Shown piece after piece: positions 43,593 to 53,640 of a stretch of 64,000 nt of DNA. Source of the stretch: Okapia johnstoni (lineage: Eukaryota; Chordata; Mammalia; Artiodactyla; Giraffidae); contig CM044326.1 of assembly GCA_024291935.2 (NCBI GenBank), forward strand, positions 32,115,948 through 32,179,947, in the 5' to 3' direction. The notes under the pieces were generated by a model. It did no database searches. It was not told where the DNA came from and saw only the letters and a list, made by a program, of their open reading frames with translations. Numbering within the stretch: the first letter of the stretch is position 1; each line of letters opens with the position of its first letter. A program made the position numbers and the translations under genes.

Positions 43593-44574
43593 CTCTGTGT
43601 TTATTGCATATGTTCAGGGGGCACTGTCTGTGTGGTTTCTGATCTTAGGAACCGACTGAGATTTTCCGGGAGTTCTCACACCTGCTCTTTTGTTTGTTTG
43701 TTTGGCATCTGAAAGGGATGCCCTTTTTTCCACCGTGGAATGTAGAGTCCTGTGTCTGTTAGTTGATGGTGGTTAACCGTGTATTAACATTCCCTTCCCC
43801 TTTACTCACTTTTCGATCTGGCAGTCGCTGCTAGAGGTGTGTTGGTCTCCCTCTGCGGCAAATGCTCCCTGGGTTTCTAGCAGCTTTTCCCCATATGTTT
43901 TGGAGCAAAAGGTTAATAACTGTGATGTGGCCTCATGGATGTGTCAGTCTGGCCCAGTTGGAGGCTCCGCTGTGGTCTCTGCCAAGCCTAGCATCTCATT
44001 TCTAAATTTAATTTCCTACAGACCGCGTGGGATTCTTGCTCCTTAAGGATTTTAGAAAACAAAACAAGCATCCCAGCTTCTCTTCCCAGTAAAAATAGAT
44101 TTGAAGACAAGGAGGCAGTAAGGCACTGAGCAGTGTCTGTGCTGGGTTTGGGGGAGGTTCTCTCGCTCCCAGACCTGCTGTCCTCTGTGCCCTCCCGGGA
44201 GCTACTCGGCTGGTGGAGAGAGGGCTCATGAAGAGTTGGCTGGGACTCCTCTTGGGTCAGCTCCCAAGCTCATGGGAGCTGGGACTTCTGATTTGATGAC
44301 TTCAGTGCTCGCTGCTGCCAAGCTCATGTGGTGCGTCCCCACTTCAGGGCAGCCGTGGGGGAGCCCCTGGGAGGGCCTGTGTGGGCTGGGCTCGGGAGCC
44401 TCACGGATGGGGCCGTGTTTGCCACTGGCGGCTCTGACATCAGCCGTGGCCGTGGTGGGCAGCTTCATCTCCCCATCATCCGGGGCCATGGGTGCTGGCT
44501 CGAGATACCAGGAACTCAGAACCTACGTGCTGACCCCAGTCGTGTCTGGGGATGGATGGAGGCCTGGCTATCTG
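43593..44574. other. Unique or highly decayed repeat DNA
   Basis: Contains a (TTTG)3 run near 43692. Some text-like L1 resemblance is not strong enough to call. No gene was recognised. Confidence 0.35.
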
Positions 44575-44984
44575 GGATGGTTTTGGTGTCAGCTTGACTG
44601 GGCCACAGGGAGGCACAGCCGCTGGGTCTAACAGCATGCTGAGTGTGTCCACGAGGGCATTTCTGGAGGGGATTAACATCTGAATCACTGAACTGAGTAA
44701 AGCAGATGGAACTCCCCAGTGGGGGTGGGCCTCACCCAGTCGGCTGAAGGGCTGATTACTGGAAATGGTCAAGTGAGAGGGAACTTCTCCAGCCTGACTC
44801 TCTCCCAGCTAGGACACTGGTCTCCTGACTTTTGACTCAGGCTGAAACATACACCTTTGGCTTCCCTGAGTCTCCAGATTGCCCGCAGCAGAGCAGGAGG
44901 CTTGTCAGACTTCATAATTGCACAAGCCAGTTCCTTATGATAACTCTCTCTCTCCCTCTCTCCATACAGATACAGGTTGCTGTT
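44575..44984 (+). mobile_element. Ancient mammalian interspersed repeat, class uncertain
   Basis: GTGTGTCCACGAGGGCATTT, GGGGATTAACATCTGAATCA, GGGTGGGCCTCACCCAGTCG and CTTATGATAACTCTCTCTC reproduce the order of a common mammalian repeat that I remember but cannot name. Its end is cut by the following BovB. Confidence 0.55.
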
Positions 44985-45743
44985 GCTGTTCAGTTGCTAA
45001 GTCGTGTCCAACTCTCTGTGACCCCATGGACTTCAGCACATCAGACTCCTCTGTCCTCCACTATCTCCCAGAATTTGCTCAGATTCATGTCCATGGAGTC
45101 AGTGATTCCATCCAACCATCTAAGCCTGTCACACACTTCTTCTCCTGCCCTCAATCTTTTCCAGCTTCAGGGTCTTTTCCAAAGAGTCGGCTCTTTGTAT
45201 CATGTGTCCAAAGTATCAAGGCATCAGCTTTAGCATCAGTCCTTCCAGTGAATATTCAGGGATGATTTCCTTTAGAGTTGACTGGTTTGATCTCCTTGCT
45301 GTCCAAGGGACTCTCAAGAGTTTTCTTCAGCACCACAATTCGAAAGCATCAGTTCTTCATGCTCAGCCTTCTTTGTGGTCCAACTCTCACATCCATACAT
45401 GACTATTGGAAAAGCCATAGCTTTGACTAGACGGACTTTTGCTGGCAAAGTGACGTCTCTGCTTTTCAATGTGCTGTCTAGGTTTCTCATGGCTTATCTT
45501 CCAAGGAGCAGGCGTCTGTTAATTTCATGGCTGCAGCCACCATCCGCAGTGATTTTGGAGCCCAAGAAGAGAAAATCTGTCACTGCTTCCACTTCTTCCC
45601 CTTCTATTTGCCATGAAGTGATGGGGCTGGATGCCATGATCTTGGTTTTTTGAATGTTGACTTTCAAGCCAGCTTTTTCACTCTCCCCCTTTACCTTCAT
45701 CCAGAGGCTCTTTAGTTCCTCTTTGCTTTCTGCAGTTAGAGTA
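44985..45743 (-). mobile_element. BovB LINE, 3' part of an interrupted copy
   Basis: Antisense BovB 3' end, from GCTGTTCAGTTGCTAAGTCG to TCCTCTTTGCTTTCTGCAGT, where the RT region is broken by a second BovB. More diverged than the copy at 42.3 kb. Confidence 0.93.
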
Positions 45744-46305
45744 GTTGTTGTTGTTCAGTCGCTCAGTTGTGTCTGACTTTGCGACCCAATGGACTGCAGC
45801 AAGCCAGCCCTCCCTGCCCTTCACCATCTCCTGGAGTTTGCTCAAACTCATGTTCACTGAGTCGGTGATGCCATCCAACCGTCTCATCCTCTGTCACTTC
45901 CTTCTCCTCCTGCCTTCAATCTTTCCCAGCACCAAGAGCTTTTCCAATGAGTCGGCTCTTTGCATCAGGTGGCCAGAGTATTGGAGCTTCAGCTTCAGCA
46001 TCGGTCCTTCCAATGAACACTCAGGCTTGCTTTCCTTTAGGATTGACTGGTTTGATCTCCTTGCAGCCCAAGAGACTCTCAAGAGTCTTCTCCAACACCA
46101 CAGTTTGAAAGCATCAGTTCTTCGGTGCTCAGCCTTCTTTATGGTCCATTTCTTGCATCCATACATGACTACTGGAAAAACCATCGCTTTGACTATATGG
46201 TCCTTTGTCAGCAAATCAATGTCTCTGCTTTTTAATAAGCTGACCAGGTTTGTCATAGCTTTTCTTCCAAGGAGCAAACGTCTTTTAAATTCATGGCTGC
46301 AGTCA
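45744..46305 (-). mobile_element. BovB LINE nested in another BovB
   Basis: A second antisense BovB 3' end begins at TTGTTGTTGTTCAGTCGCTC and ends 5'-truncated at CATGGCTGCAGTCAC. It sits precisely inside the BovB at 44985-47020, in the same orientation. The (TTG)n edge is its poly-CAA tail. No clear target-site duplication is visible. Confidence 0.92.
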
Positions 46306-47020
46306 CTGTCTACATATCTGAGGTTGTTGCTGTTTCTCTCAACAATCTTGATTCCAGCTTATGGTTCATCCAGCCTGGCATTTCACATGACGTACTCTGC
46401 ATATAAGTTAAATAAGCAGGTTGACAATACACAGTCTTGCCTTACTGCTTTCCAAATTTTGAACCAGTGGGTTTTTCCATATCTGGTTCTAACTATTCCT
46501 TCTTGATCCCCAGATAGGTTTCTCAGGAGACAGGTAAGGTGGTCTGGTATTCTCATCTCTTTAAGAATTTTCCAGTTTGTTGTAATCCACACAGTCAAAG
46601 GCTTTAGTGTAGTCAATGAAGCATAAGTAGATGTGTTTCTGAAATTCCTTTGCTTTTCTCTATGATCCAACAAATGTTGGTAATTTGGTCTCTGGTTTTT
46701 CTGCCTTTTCTAAACCCAGTTTGTATATCTGAAAGTTCTCGGTTCATGTAATGTGGAAGCCTAGCTTGAAGGATTTTGAGCCTAACCTTAATAGCATGTG
46801 ATATGAGCGCATTTGTATGGTAGTTTGTACATTCTTTGGCATTGCCCTTCTTAGGGATTGGAATGAAAACTGAATTTTTCTAGTCCTATGGCCACTGCTG
46901 AGTTTTCCAAATATGCTGGCATATTGAGTGCAGCACTTTTGCAGCATCATCTTTTAGGATTTTAAATAGCTCAACGGGAATTCCAGCACCTCCACTAGCT
47001 TTGTCTGTAGCGATGCCGTC
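46306..47020 (-). mobile_element. BovB LINE, 5' part of the interrupted copy
   Basis: Resumes at ACATATCTGAGGTTGTTGC (the RT segment that encodes NLRYAD) and continues through CCAAAGGCTTTAGTGTAGTC-type sequence to about TTTGTCTGTAGCGATGCC. It thus extends further 5' than any other BovB in the window. Frames are broken (ORF pieces such as 46383-46673 minus). Confidence 0.9.
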
Positions 47021-47040
47021 TTTTAGGTGGAGTTTGTTAG

Positions 47041-47130
47041 TGCCAGGCTCAGAGGAATGAGGTCACCCCGCAAAGTCACAGAGCAGTGAGCGGTAGGGTT
47101 GGAACAGACGCCCGACCTGCCAGCAGTTTT
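47041..47130 (-). mobile_element. MIR-like SINE fragment
   Basis: CAAAGTCACAGAGCAGTGAG and GGTTGGAACAGACGCCCG resemble the reverse-complement MIR segment around GTCACACAGC ... GGATTCGAACCC. Confidence 0.45.
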
Positions 47131-47174
47131 ACATTTCATTTGTATGTTATCAGTGGCCAAACTTAAATTTTTTT

Positions 47175-47282
47175 TGACCGCTCTACGTGGCATGTGGCAT
47201 CTTAGTTCCTCTACCAGCGACTGAGCCTGGGCCCCCGGTAGTGGACGCACAGTCACAGCCGTTGGACCAGGGATGTCCCTTA
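47175..47282 (-). mobile_element. CHR-type tRNA-derived SINE
   Basis: GCATCTTAGTTCCTCTACCA, GACTGAGCCTGGGCCCCCGG and TTGGACCAGGGATGTCCC match the antisense CHR layout. Confidence 0.75.
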
Positions 47283-47934
47283 AAATCTTAAAATAAAAGC
47301 ATCGGAGTGTGTTTTCCGCCCACATTGCATTTAATCACGTCTGTTTCCTCCCTTGAACAGGACGTGGCACTTGGCACCTTTCAGTCCTTTCTTTTTCACC
47401 CTCATCTCTTTCGTGTGGCTGACTGTCTTCCAGAATTTTAGCTTCCAGCTGTTATTAATGCCTTCTACCTTAATTATTTAGTATTTTAGGGATCTTTTCT
47501 TAATAATCACGCTAAACGTTATGACTGCATTGCTGATGATCATCAAGAATAACTGCGTTTCATGGCTTCTTTGTTCATCATCGTTCCTTCGTCTTAATTT
47601 TTCTGTTTCTTGAATTTACTTTTTCATTTTGCCGCTGTCCGTATGTGGGTGCTTTTGTTCTTCCATCGAGGCTCTGAGCAGTTTACTAGTCTTTACATAT
47701 CTGACAATATTATTTCCCCTTACATCTGAATCACAATCGGCCTGGCACTGAGGAGACAAATATTTTCCTTCCACAGATGTTCTCCTTCGGAGGACGGTTC
47801 CTCACTGTGTGCTGGTCTGGTGGGTTGCACTGCTCACCAGGCGACCTGTTTATTCACAGTGACAGCTTTTCTTTTTCATCCCTGGAGTTCAGAATTTTCA
47901 TCTGCGTGTACTGGGTGTGTGTCCTTTAAAGAAA
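47283..47934. other. AT-rich DNA, no recognised feature
   Basis: Probably decayed repeat but not assignable by eye. No frame of interest. Confidence 0.4.
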
Positions 47935-48346
47935 AAATTATTCCATAAGTCAGACAGAGAGAGTTATCATATGATATCGCTTATATGTGGAGTCCAAAAA
48001 AAATAAGACACAAATGAACTTACCTGCAAAACAGAAACAGAGTCACAGACTTAGAGAATGAATTTATGGTTACCGGGAGGAAGAGTGGGCAGGGGAAGGC
48101 TAGATTGGGAGGTTGGGACTGTATACACAGCTATATTTAAAATAGAAAACCAACAAGGACCTACTGTGTAGCGCAGGGAACTCTGCTTAGTACTCTGTAA
48201 TAAGCTAAATAGGAAATGGATTTGAAAAAGAGTGAATGTATGTGTATATATAACTGAATCACTTTGCTGTACCCGTCAAACGGCAAACATAACATTGTCA
48301 AACAACTGTGCTCCAATATAAAATAAAACCTTTTTAAATTAAAAAA
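47935..48346 (+). mobile_element. Artiodactyl L1 3'-UTR
   Basis: GATATCGCTTATATGTGGAG, ATGGTTACCGGGAGGAAG, ACCAACAAGGACCTACTGTG and TAACTGAATCACTTTGCTGT match the widespread artiodactyl L1 3' end. It ends with CTCCAATATAAAATAAAACC and an A-rich tail. Confidence 0.88.
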
Positions 48347-48363
48347 AGTTATTCCTGCCTGAT

Positions 48364-48375
48364 GGTCAGCTGACC
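48364..48375. repeat. 12-bp perfect palindrome
   Basis: GGTCAGCTGACC abuts the first unit of the 32-bp minisatellite. It contains an E-box core (CAGCTG). Confidence 0.85.
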
Positions 48376-48501
48376 GTTGCTACCAGACAGTCAATGGACC
48401 AAGTCCCGTTGCTACCAGACAGTCAATGGACCAAGTCCCGTTGCTACCAGACAGTCAATGGACCAAGTCCCGTTGCTACCAGACAGTCAATGGACCAAGT
48501 C
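48376..48501 (+). repeat. Perfect 32-bp minisatellite, four units
   Basis: Units start at 48376, 48408, 48440 and 48472. Each begins GTTGCTACCAGACAGTCAAT and continues GGACCAAGTCCC. The first three are identical over 32 bp and the fourth is identical until it ends after 30 bp. Total identity implies recent expansion or an assembly artefact. Confidence 0.96.
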
Positions 48502-48559
48502 TTTGTTAAGATCAGGAAAATTTTCTGTACTTAAAAACGTTTAAAAAATGTTTTATTTA

Positions 48560-48790
48560 AAATTTTATTTTTTTAAAATAGAAATTTCATATATTGAACA
48601 TTTAAGGTGTAAGACATGATGGTTTGATATATATACACACAGTGAATTGATCACTGTGGTCAAGCTAACTGACATCATCTCCTCACTCAGTTATGACGAC
48701 AGCACATGAAATCTCACATAACCAGGGTTCAGCACAGTTAACTGGAGTCACCGTGCTGTATATGCTAGAGTCATCCTATAAGGAATATTT
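48560..48790. mobile_element. L1M-like segment
   Basis: GTGTAAGACATGATGGTTTG, CAGTGAATTGATCACTGTGG and GAGTCACCGTGCTGTATATG match a remembered old L1-associated sequence (TGATGTTTTGATATATG ... ATAGTCACCATGCTGTACA). Confidence 0.52.
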
Positions 48791-48924
48791 TCTTTAAAAA
48801 TATTTCTCCCTGTTTCTTCTTCTTTTCATCTTTCCCATTATATCTGCCTAGGGCATCTCTTATACAGTTTCTGGATCTTCTCTTACTTTATCTTTTACTT
48901 TATCTTATCCTTTCCTAGAAAGAT

Positions 48925-49260
48925 TTATTCAGCTGCAAGTGACAAGCCCCAAGCGTAAGTGGTTTAAACCATTTGGACATATGCTATAGTGCCTTGTGAA
49001 CATTTGCCACTTACTTACCAAGAAGCTGAAGGGCGGAGGTCCCAGGGTGGGTTCAGTGGCTCTAGAATGTCTGCAAGCTCTGAGGCTTTTGCATTCTCCT
49101 TCTGTTCTGCCATCTTCAGCATGTAGATTTGTTGCCTCTTTGTGACAGTTTGGCTGCCAGAGCTCCAGCCATCAAGTTCACAAACACTGTGCTTAAAGGC
49201 AGGGAGGAAGGGATGCCAGGTTAGCATCACTTTCCATATGAGACTTTCTTCTTTTCTATG
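48925..49260. mobile_element. Ancient mammalian repeat, class uncertain
   Basis: AGCTGCAAGTGACAAGCCCC, TAAGTGGTTTAAACC, CTTCTGTTCTGCCATCTTCA and GGCTGCCAGAGCTCCAGCC follow the order of an old interspersed repeat. The class cannot be fixed by eye. Confidence 0.45.
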
Positions 49261-49701
49261 AGAGAAAGGTCTTGCCCAGAAACCCCTTAGCAGATTCCCA
49301 GCTGCACATCATATGACAACAGTTGCTCCAAGGAAGCCTGGGAATATGAAATGCTGACTTTTTTCAGGACACAGGGTAGGAGCTGGGCAAGGGGAAGAAG
49401 CTGTGGCTGTGACGGACAGCAAACGCCCCTTCTTGCTTCTGTCTTGGTCCAGATAGACTTTCGGGACCACATTTCCTGGGTTCCTCCCTCAGGGTTCAGC
49501 CCGGTCTGAGCTGGGGGCCTTTCCGTGAACTGCACCCACGAACTTCATGCCAGGAGCTCTGATGCTCTTCCCTGGTGGCCCGTTCTGTCCTCTGGAGTCT
49601 CGTGATCTCTTTGAGCTTTCCTCCTGTTTCCTGTGATAACTCTGTCTCCTCATGTGTTGATCTGTTTATAATTTTAGTGCTTCCCTTTGTACTTTGTTCC
49701 T
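49261..49701. other. Unique DNA, no gene seen
   Basis: No recognised repeat except a lone CTTCCCTGGTGGCCC (49568-49582) that resembles a SINE head but has no body. Confidence 0.4.
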
Positions 49702-49912
49702 TCTCAGTCTCTCAGGCGTGTCTGACCTTTGCGACCCCACGGACTGCAGCCCGCCAGGCTCCTCTGTCCATGGGATTCTCCAGGCAAGAATGCTGGAGTG
49801 GGTTGCCATGCCGTCTTCCAAGGGATCTTCCCCACCTGGGGACTGAACCCATGTCTCCTGCGTCTCCTACATTGGCCGGTGGTTTCTTTACCATTGAGTC
49901 ACCAGGGAAGCC
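49702..49912 (-). mobile_element. Bov-tA type SINE
   Basis: Antisense copy running from CTCAGGCGTGTCTGACC through GAATGCTGGAGTGGG to GTCACCAGGGAAGCC, with the same CTGCGTCTCCTACATTGGC insert in the head as the copy near 28.1 kb. Confidence 0.93.
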
Positions 49913-50959
49913 TGCGCTTTGTTGCTTTCCCTCAGTTATCTGGGGTTTCTTAGTTCTATGTTTGCATTTGTAGGCTGATTACGTGTCGTGAACGGTGCAG
50001 CTGACATGTCACGAGTCTGGCTGTTTTTAAGGGGGTCTTCTCTGTCTCCGCAGAGCCATGACCTTGGTGGACACCTGCCATGTTGGCTGCGGGATCCCCG
50101 TTTGTACAGCCTGGGGGCCTGCAGACCTGGGGTGTGACCTTGTTCACCTGAGCGTGGCTCTCGCCAGCCCGTGGCCCCCTTCAGCCAAGTCTCCAGGTCT
50201 CACTGGACTCAGCCAGTGAACGTGCTGGGAGGACAGGGGGCTCCGGTCCCACCTGGGGCCTCAGGGGAGTCTCGCTGGAGGAAGCGAGTCAGACCTAAAG
50301 CCAAGCAGCCGAGACACAAGTAGGGGGAAGGGAAGCCGTTCCAGACTGGGAACAGAGAGTCGGGCTGCTCTGAGGCAAGGGAAGCGCTTCCCTGGAGGAG
50401 CTGCGGGGTGGGCAGGGCCTGGCGGCGCCGGTGCAGTGGGCCCTGGTCTCTCTCCAGAGAGCCAGAGACGGTCTCTAAGCAGGGTGGTGCTGGGACACAC
50501 TGGTATCTAAGGGGAGCCTTCTGGCCACCTGCGAAGCAGGAGGGGCAGGTGTTGAGCGGGCATCTGGGGGAGAGAGGATGGGGGGGCAGGCTGGGGGCGG
50601 TGAGCGGGGCCCAGGGATGGCGCTGACCCTGGGGAGAGCTGTGTGCGGGGCTTGTGGGGTCTGCCCGCCCCCACCCCCAGAAACCTCAGGGAGGACCGTT
50701 CCCTCCTCCTTCTCCTTGCAGGTGGGGCACATGGACGGAGCGGGCGCCCCAGACCCAGGGCAGGTGGCACACTGGGGCTCCCCCTGCCCTCCGCTGAAAC
50801 CCACCTGCCACCCACCCTGTGGGTGCAGAGGGGGCGGGGCACAAGGACCAGGCCACAGGGACCCAGCCTCGGTGAGTGTAGCTGAGGCTGGCACCCCACG
50901 GATGGAAGCGGGTCCCCCAGCACAGAGGTGACCCCAGAGGTGTTCCTGGGGGGAGGAGG
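49913..50959. other. GC-rich unique DNA
   Basis: GC content rises again. Chance frames on both strands continue into the CpG island; no domain recognised. Confidence 0.45.
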
Positions 50960-51660
50960 GAGGCCAGGCTGCCAGGCTCCCAAGGTGGGGCGGGGCTGCC
51001 TCCGTGAGCTCGGGGTGGGGTGGGGGGCAGAGGTTCTGGGCTCCTCTCCCCATCCCTGCGGACAGTCCCCGGGCAGCCGGCCCAGGGTCGCGGGAGTCTG
51101 CGGCCCAGCGCTGGTGGCGCCGGCGCTCGTGGGGGTGCGGCTGCCCCCAGCCCAGGGCTCCCGCTCCCGTCGCGTGCCCGTTGGAGTCTTGCCGGCACTG
51201 GCCACGCGAGGGGGCCCGAGCTCCACCCACGGCCCCGGCGCCGGGGACAGCGGGGCGGTGGGGCGCGGCCTGCGGGACCGCCGGCTTCCAGCAGGAAAAC
51301 GCGGCCCTCGCGGCGCCCCGCAGCCCGCCCGCCGAGGGCATCTTGGGGCTTGGCGCCGCCAGCCCGCGGAAGAGGCCGGGAGGAAGCGGGCTCTGCCCCA
51401 GCGGCGGGGGCTTCCTGGGGGGGCGGCACCGTTGGCCGCAGCCCCCGCGGGGACGAGAGAGGGGCCGTGCGGCCGGAGCCCCGCCGGGGAGCGTGTCCAG
51501 CTCGTGGACTCAGCCGCCCCGGAGGCCGCGCCACGGCCCCCTCCCCCCCCACGAGGAAGTTCCCCTCCCCGCGAGCCCCCGGAGTTGGGGTCCCCGCTTC
51601 CTGGGGCTGGAACTGAGGTTCTGGGTGAATAATGGACGCTGCACAGACAGGTATTAACGC
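50960..51660. promoter_or_regulatory. CpG island
   Basis: Dense CpG between about 51050 and 51560. Frames of up to 288 codons overlap on both strands, which is typical of a CpG island rather than a gene. No TATA box. The downstream edge passes into the AT-rich islet at 51690. Confidence 0.6.
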
Positions 51661-51679
51661 GGCTCCCGGGGCGGGGGGC

Positions 51680-51790
51680 CAGGCATCCTACTTAATATTT
51701 ATGAAATCCGCGGCCGTCATTCAAGAGCCTCATAAATATTAATTCCCAATTAAACATTTATATGAAGGAGATTGTGTCTCCTCCCCCTCA
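51680..51790. promoter_or_regulatory. AT-rich hairpin/homeobox-type islet at CpG island edge
   Basis: TTAATATTTATGA (51692-51704) and TCATAAATATTAA (51730-51742) are exact 13-bp inverted repeats around a 25-bp loop containing the CpG-rich CCGCGGCCG. Each arm contains the TTTATGA / TCATAAA core typical of CDX and posterior HOX proteins. CCCAATTAAAC and further TAAT cores follow, then GGAGA and TCTCC arms near 51766-51780. The change from CpG island to about 85 bp of AT-rich sequence is abrupt and the segment is no repeat I know. Likely a conserved regulatory element, by inference. Confidence 0.45.
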
Positions 51791-52899
51791 AAGAACCTGT
51801 TTGAAGCTGGGGCTGCTGGTGGCCGTAGGGGACGTGGGGTCTCCAGGGAAGGGCGGAGGGGGTGGGGCCGGCAGCGGGGCGATCCCCTCCGTGCCTGGGC
51901 CCTGGCCAGCGCCCCCCCCTTCCCACGCCGAATCCCGCAGAGGGGCTGCTGCCGACCGGTCAGGACACCTGCAGCGGTCAGGGCTCCTGTGTCGATGCTC
52001 AGCTGGGCTCGGAGTGAGTTACAAGTGAGGTCAGCTGCACAGGGCAGTGAGGTTTAGGGGGCAGGGGTGTAGGTGAGGGTCTGGCAGAAGGGGGAAGCAG
52101 GCTGCCCCTCACACAGGCTGGCGAGGCCCCTGCAGACTCCAGCCACAGTGGCGAGGTCTCTGGCCCTGTGGGCTTCAGGTGTTGACGTGGAGGGCTGGTA
52201 ACCGGTGGTCCTTAGCCCCTGCCCAGAGCTCCCGCTCCAAGCGTGTGTGACAGAGCAGGTTGAGCTCTGACTAGGTCGGGACCCTTGCATGAGGCCGGGG
52301 CGGTTGGGGGCCGTCTCTGCGGCCCTCTGCTGCGGCTCGGACCCCGGACTCCACTTACCAGGGTGGCATCCTGCAGTACCCTGCCTTTGATGAATCTCAG
52401 GGCGAGGATCCTCCTGTCTGCCCCTGCGCGGCAGGCTTTCTGCAGTAGTGATGCACGTGACCGCCTCCCTGCGTCCGAGTCCACCCTGGGCAGCTCCAGC
52501 TTCCTGTGTGCCAGCCTGATGGGCGGGAGCCATGGCCCTGTGGTTTCCAAGCGCGTGGCTCAGTTGCCCTGTACAGCCTGGGGCTCCCCTGGGGTGCCCG
52601 TGGGCAGTCGTCCCCCAGGCGGCCTGTGCCCACAATTCTCTCACACTCGCCTTCGCGGTCCTGCCTGCGATCCAGCTGGAGCCAGCTTTTTATAGAGACC
52701 AGCCTTCTCTCCCCAGTGATGAGCTGCGTTCCCAGCACCGTGTCTCCCTGGCCGGGCGTGGGTCACCGGTGCCCTCTGGAGCCCGCGTGTCCCCAGGGCT
52801 GTTCAGGGTGAACTGGCTCCTTCGTCAACAGAGCCGGCCTGTCACTATGTCACCCTGGTGACCACGGCCGTGGGGTCATCTTCGTTCTGGGGGAGCGAG
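51791..52899. other. GC-rich unique DNA
   Basis: No recognised repeat or gene; chance frames only. The last part (from about 52840) may belong to the L1 that follows. Confidence 0.42.
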
Positions 52900-53640
52900 C
52901 GCTGTCTTCCTGCTTTTTTCCGGTCTGCGCCCCCATTCCTGGGCCTTCAGTCTCCACGAGCAGATTTAGGAGTTTCCTAAAAAAGCCTGCTGGGGCTCGG
53001 ATTTGCATGACGCTGGTCTGGACACTCACCTGGGGACAGCTGTCGCCGAGCCGTGCTGACCGCGTCGCATTCTTGCTTCGGTCAGCATCAGCATCCTCTC
53101 GTGGCGTCCTAAGATGCGCACGTGCAGTCTGCTCGGCGGGGCTTAATTCCCGGCTTTGGCTGCTGTTTGGACTGTGAGCCGTGGCTCACCTCCTGCCTGT
53201 TACCGGCGGTGTGGAGTTTTACCGCGATTTCCCGAGGTTTATCTTGTGGCCCATTGGTTCCAGCGACTCTCCTGTTGAATTGCTCACATTTTCTATGAAG
53301 ACGGTTGCATTATCTATGAATCACGAGGGTCTTTTCCAACCCTCCCTTCTCTGACTTCATTTTTTTCTGTCCCACACGTTTCTCGGGTCTTTCAAAATTA
53401 TGTTCAACAGAGTGGTGGCGGAGGACATTCTTGATTTGCCTCTGATCTTGAGGAGTCTTAGATTTGTCCTTTAAGTCTTCTGTCTCCTGAGGGGTTTTCG
53501 AAGATCGAGTTTATCAAGTAAAAATGTTCTCTTGCATTTGAAGCCTTCCAGGAGATTTTAGAGATTACGAATAGGTGTTGAACTTTGTGCAGACCTTCGC
53601 TGTGTCTGTCGAGATCACTCATGTAGCTTTTTTTCTCCTT
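52900..53640 (-). mobile_element. Degenerate L1 ORF2 (antisense)
   Basis: GGATTTGCATGACGCTGG, GGGGACAGCTGTCG, TTATGTTCAACAGAGTGGTG, GACATTCTTGATTTGCC and AGGTGTTGAACTTTGTGCAG fall in the order of antisense L1 ORF2. It is unusually GC-rich for an L1, consistent with long residence in GC-rich surroundings. Confidence 0.65.

Noticed and set aside
48376..48501. Regular 32-bp repeats considered as a CRISPR-like array
   Set aside because: Units are directly adjacent without unique spacers and the genome is mammalian; it is a minisatellite.
49568..49582. CTTCCCTGGTGGCCC as a SINE head
   Set aside because: No SINE body follows; too short to support.
50475..51657. 288-codon and other frames across the 51 kb CpG island
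   Set aside because: Same pattern: overlapping frames on both strands, low-complexity composition, no recognisable domain or exon boundary.
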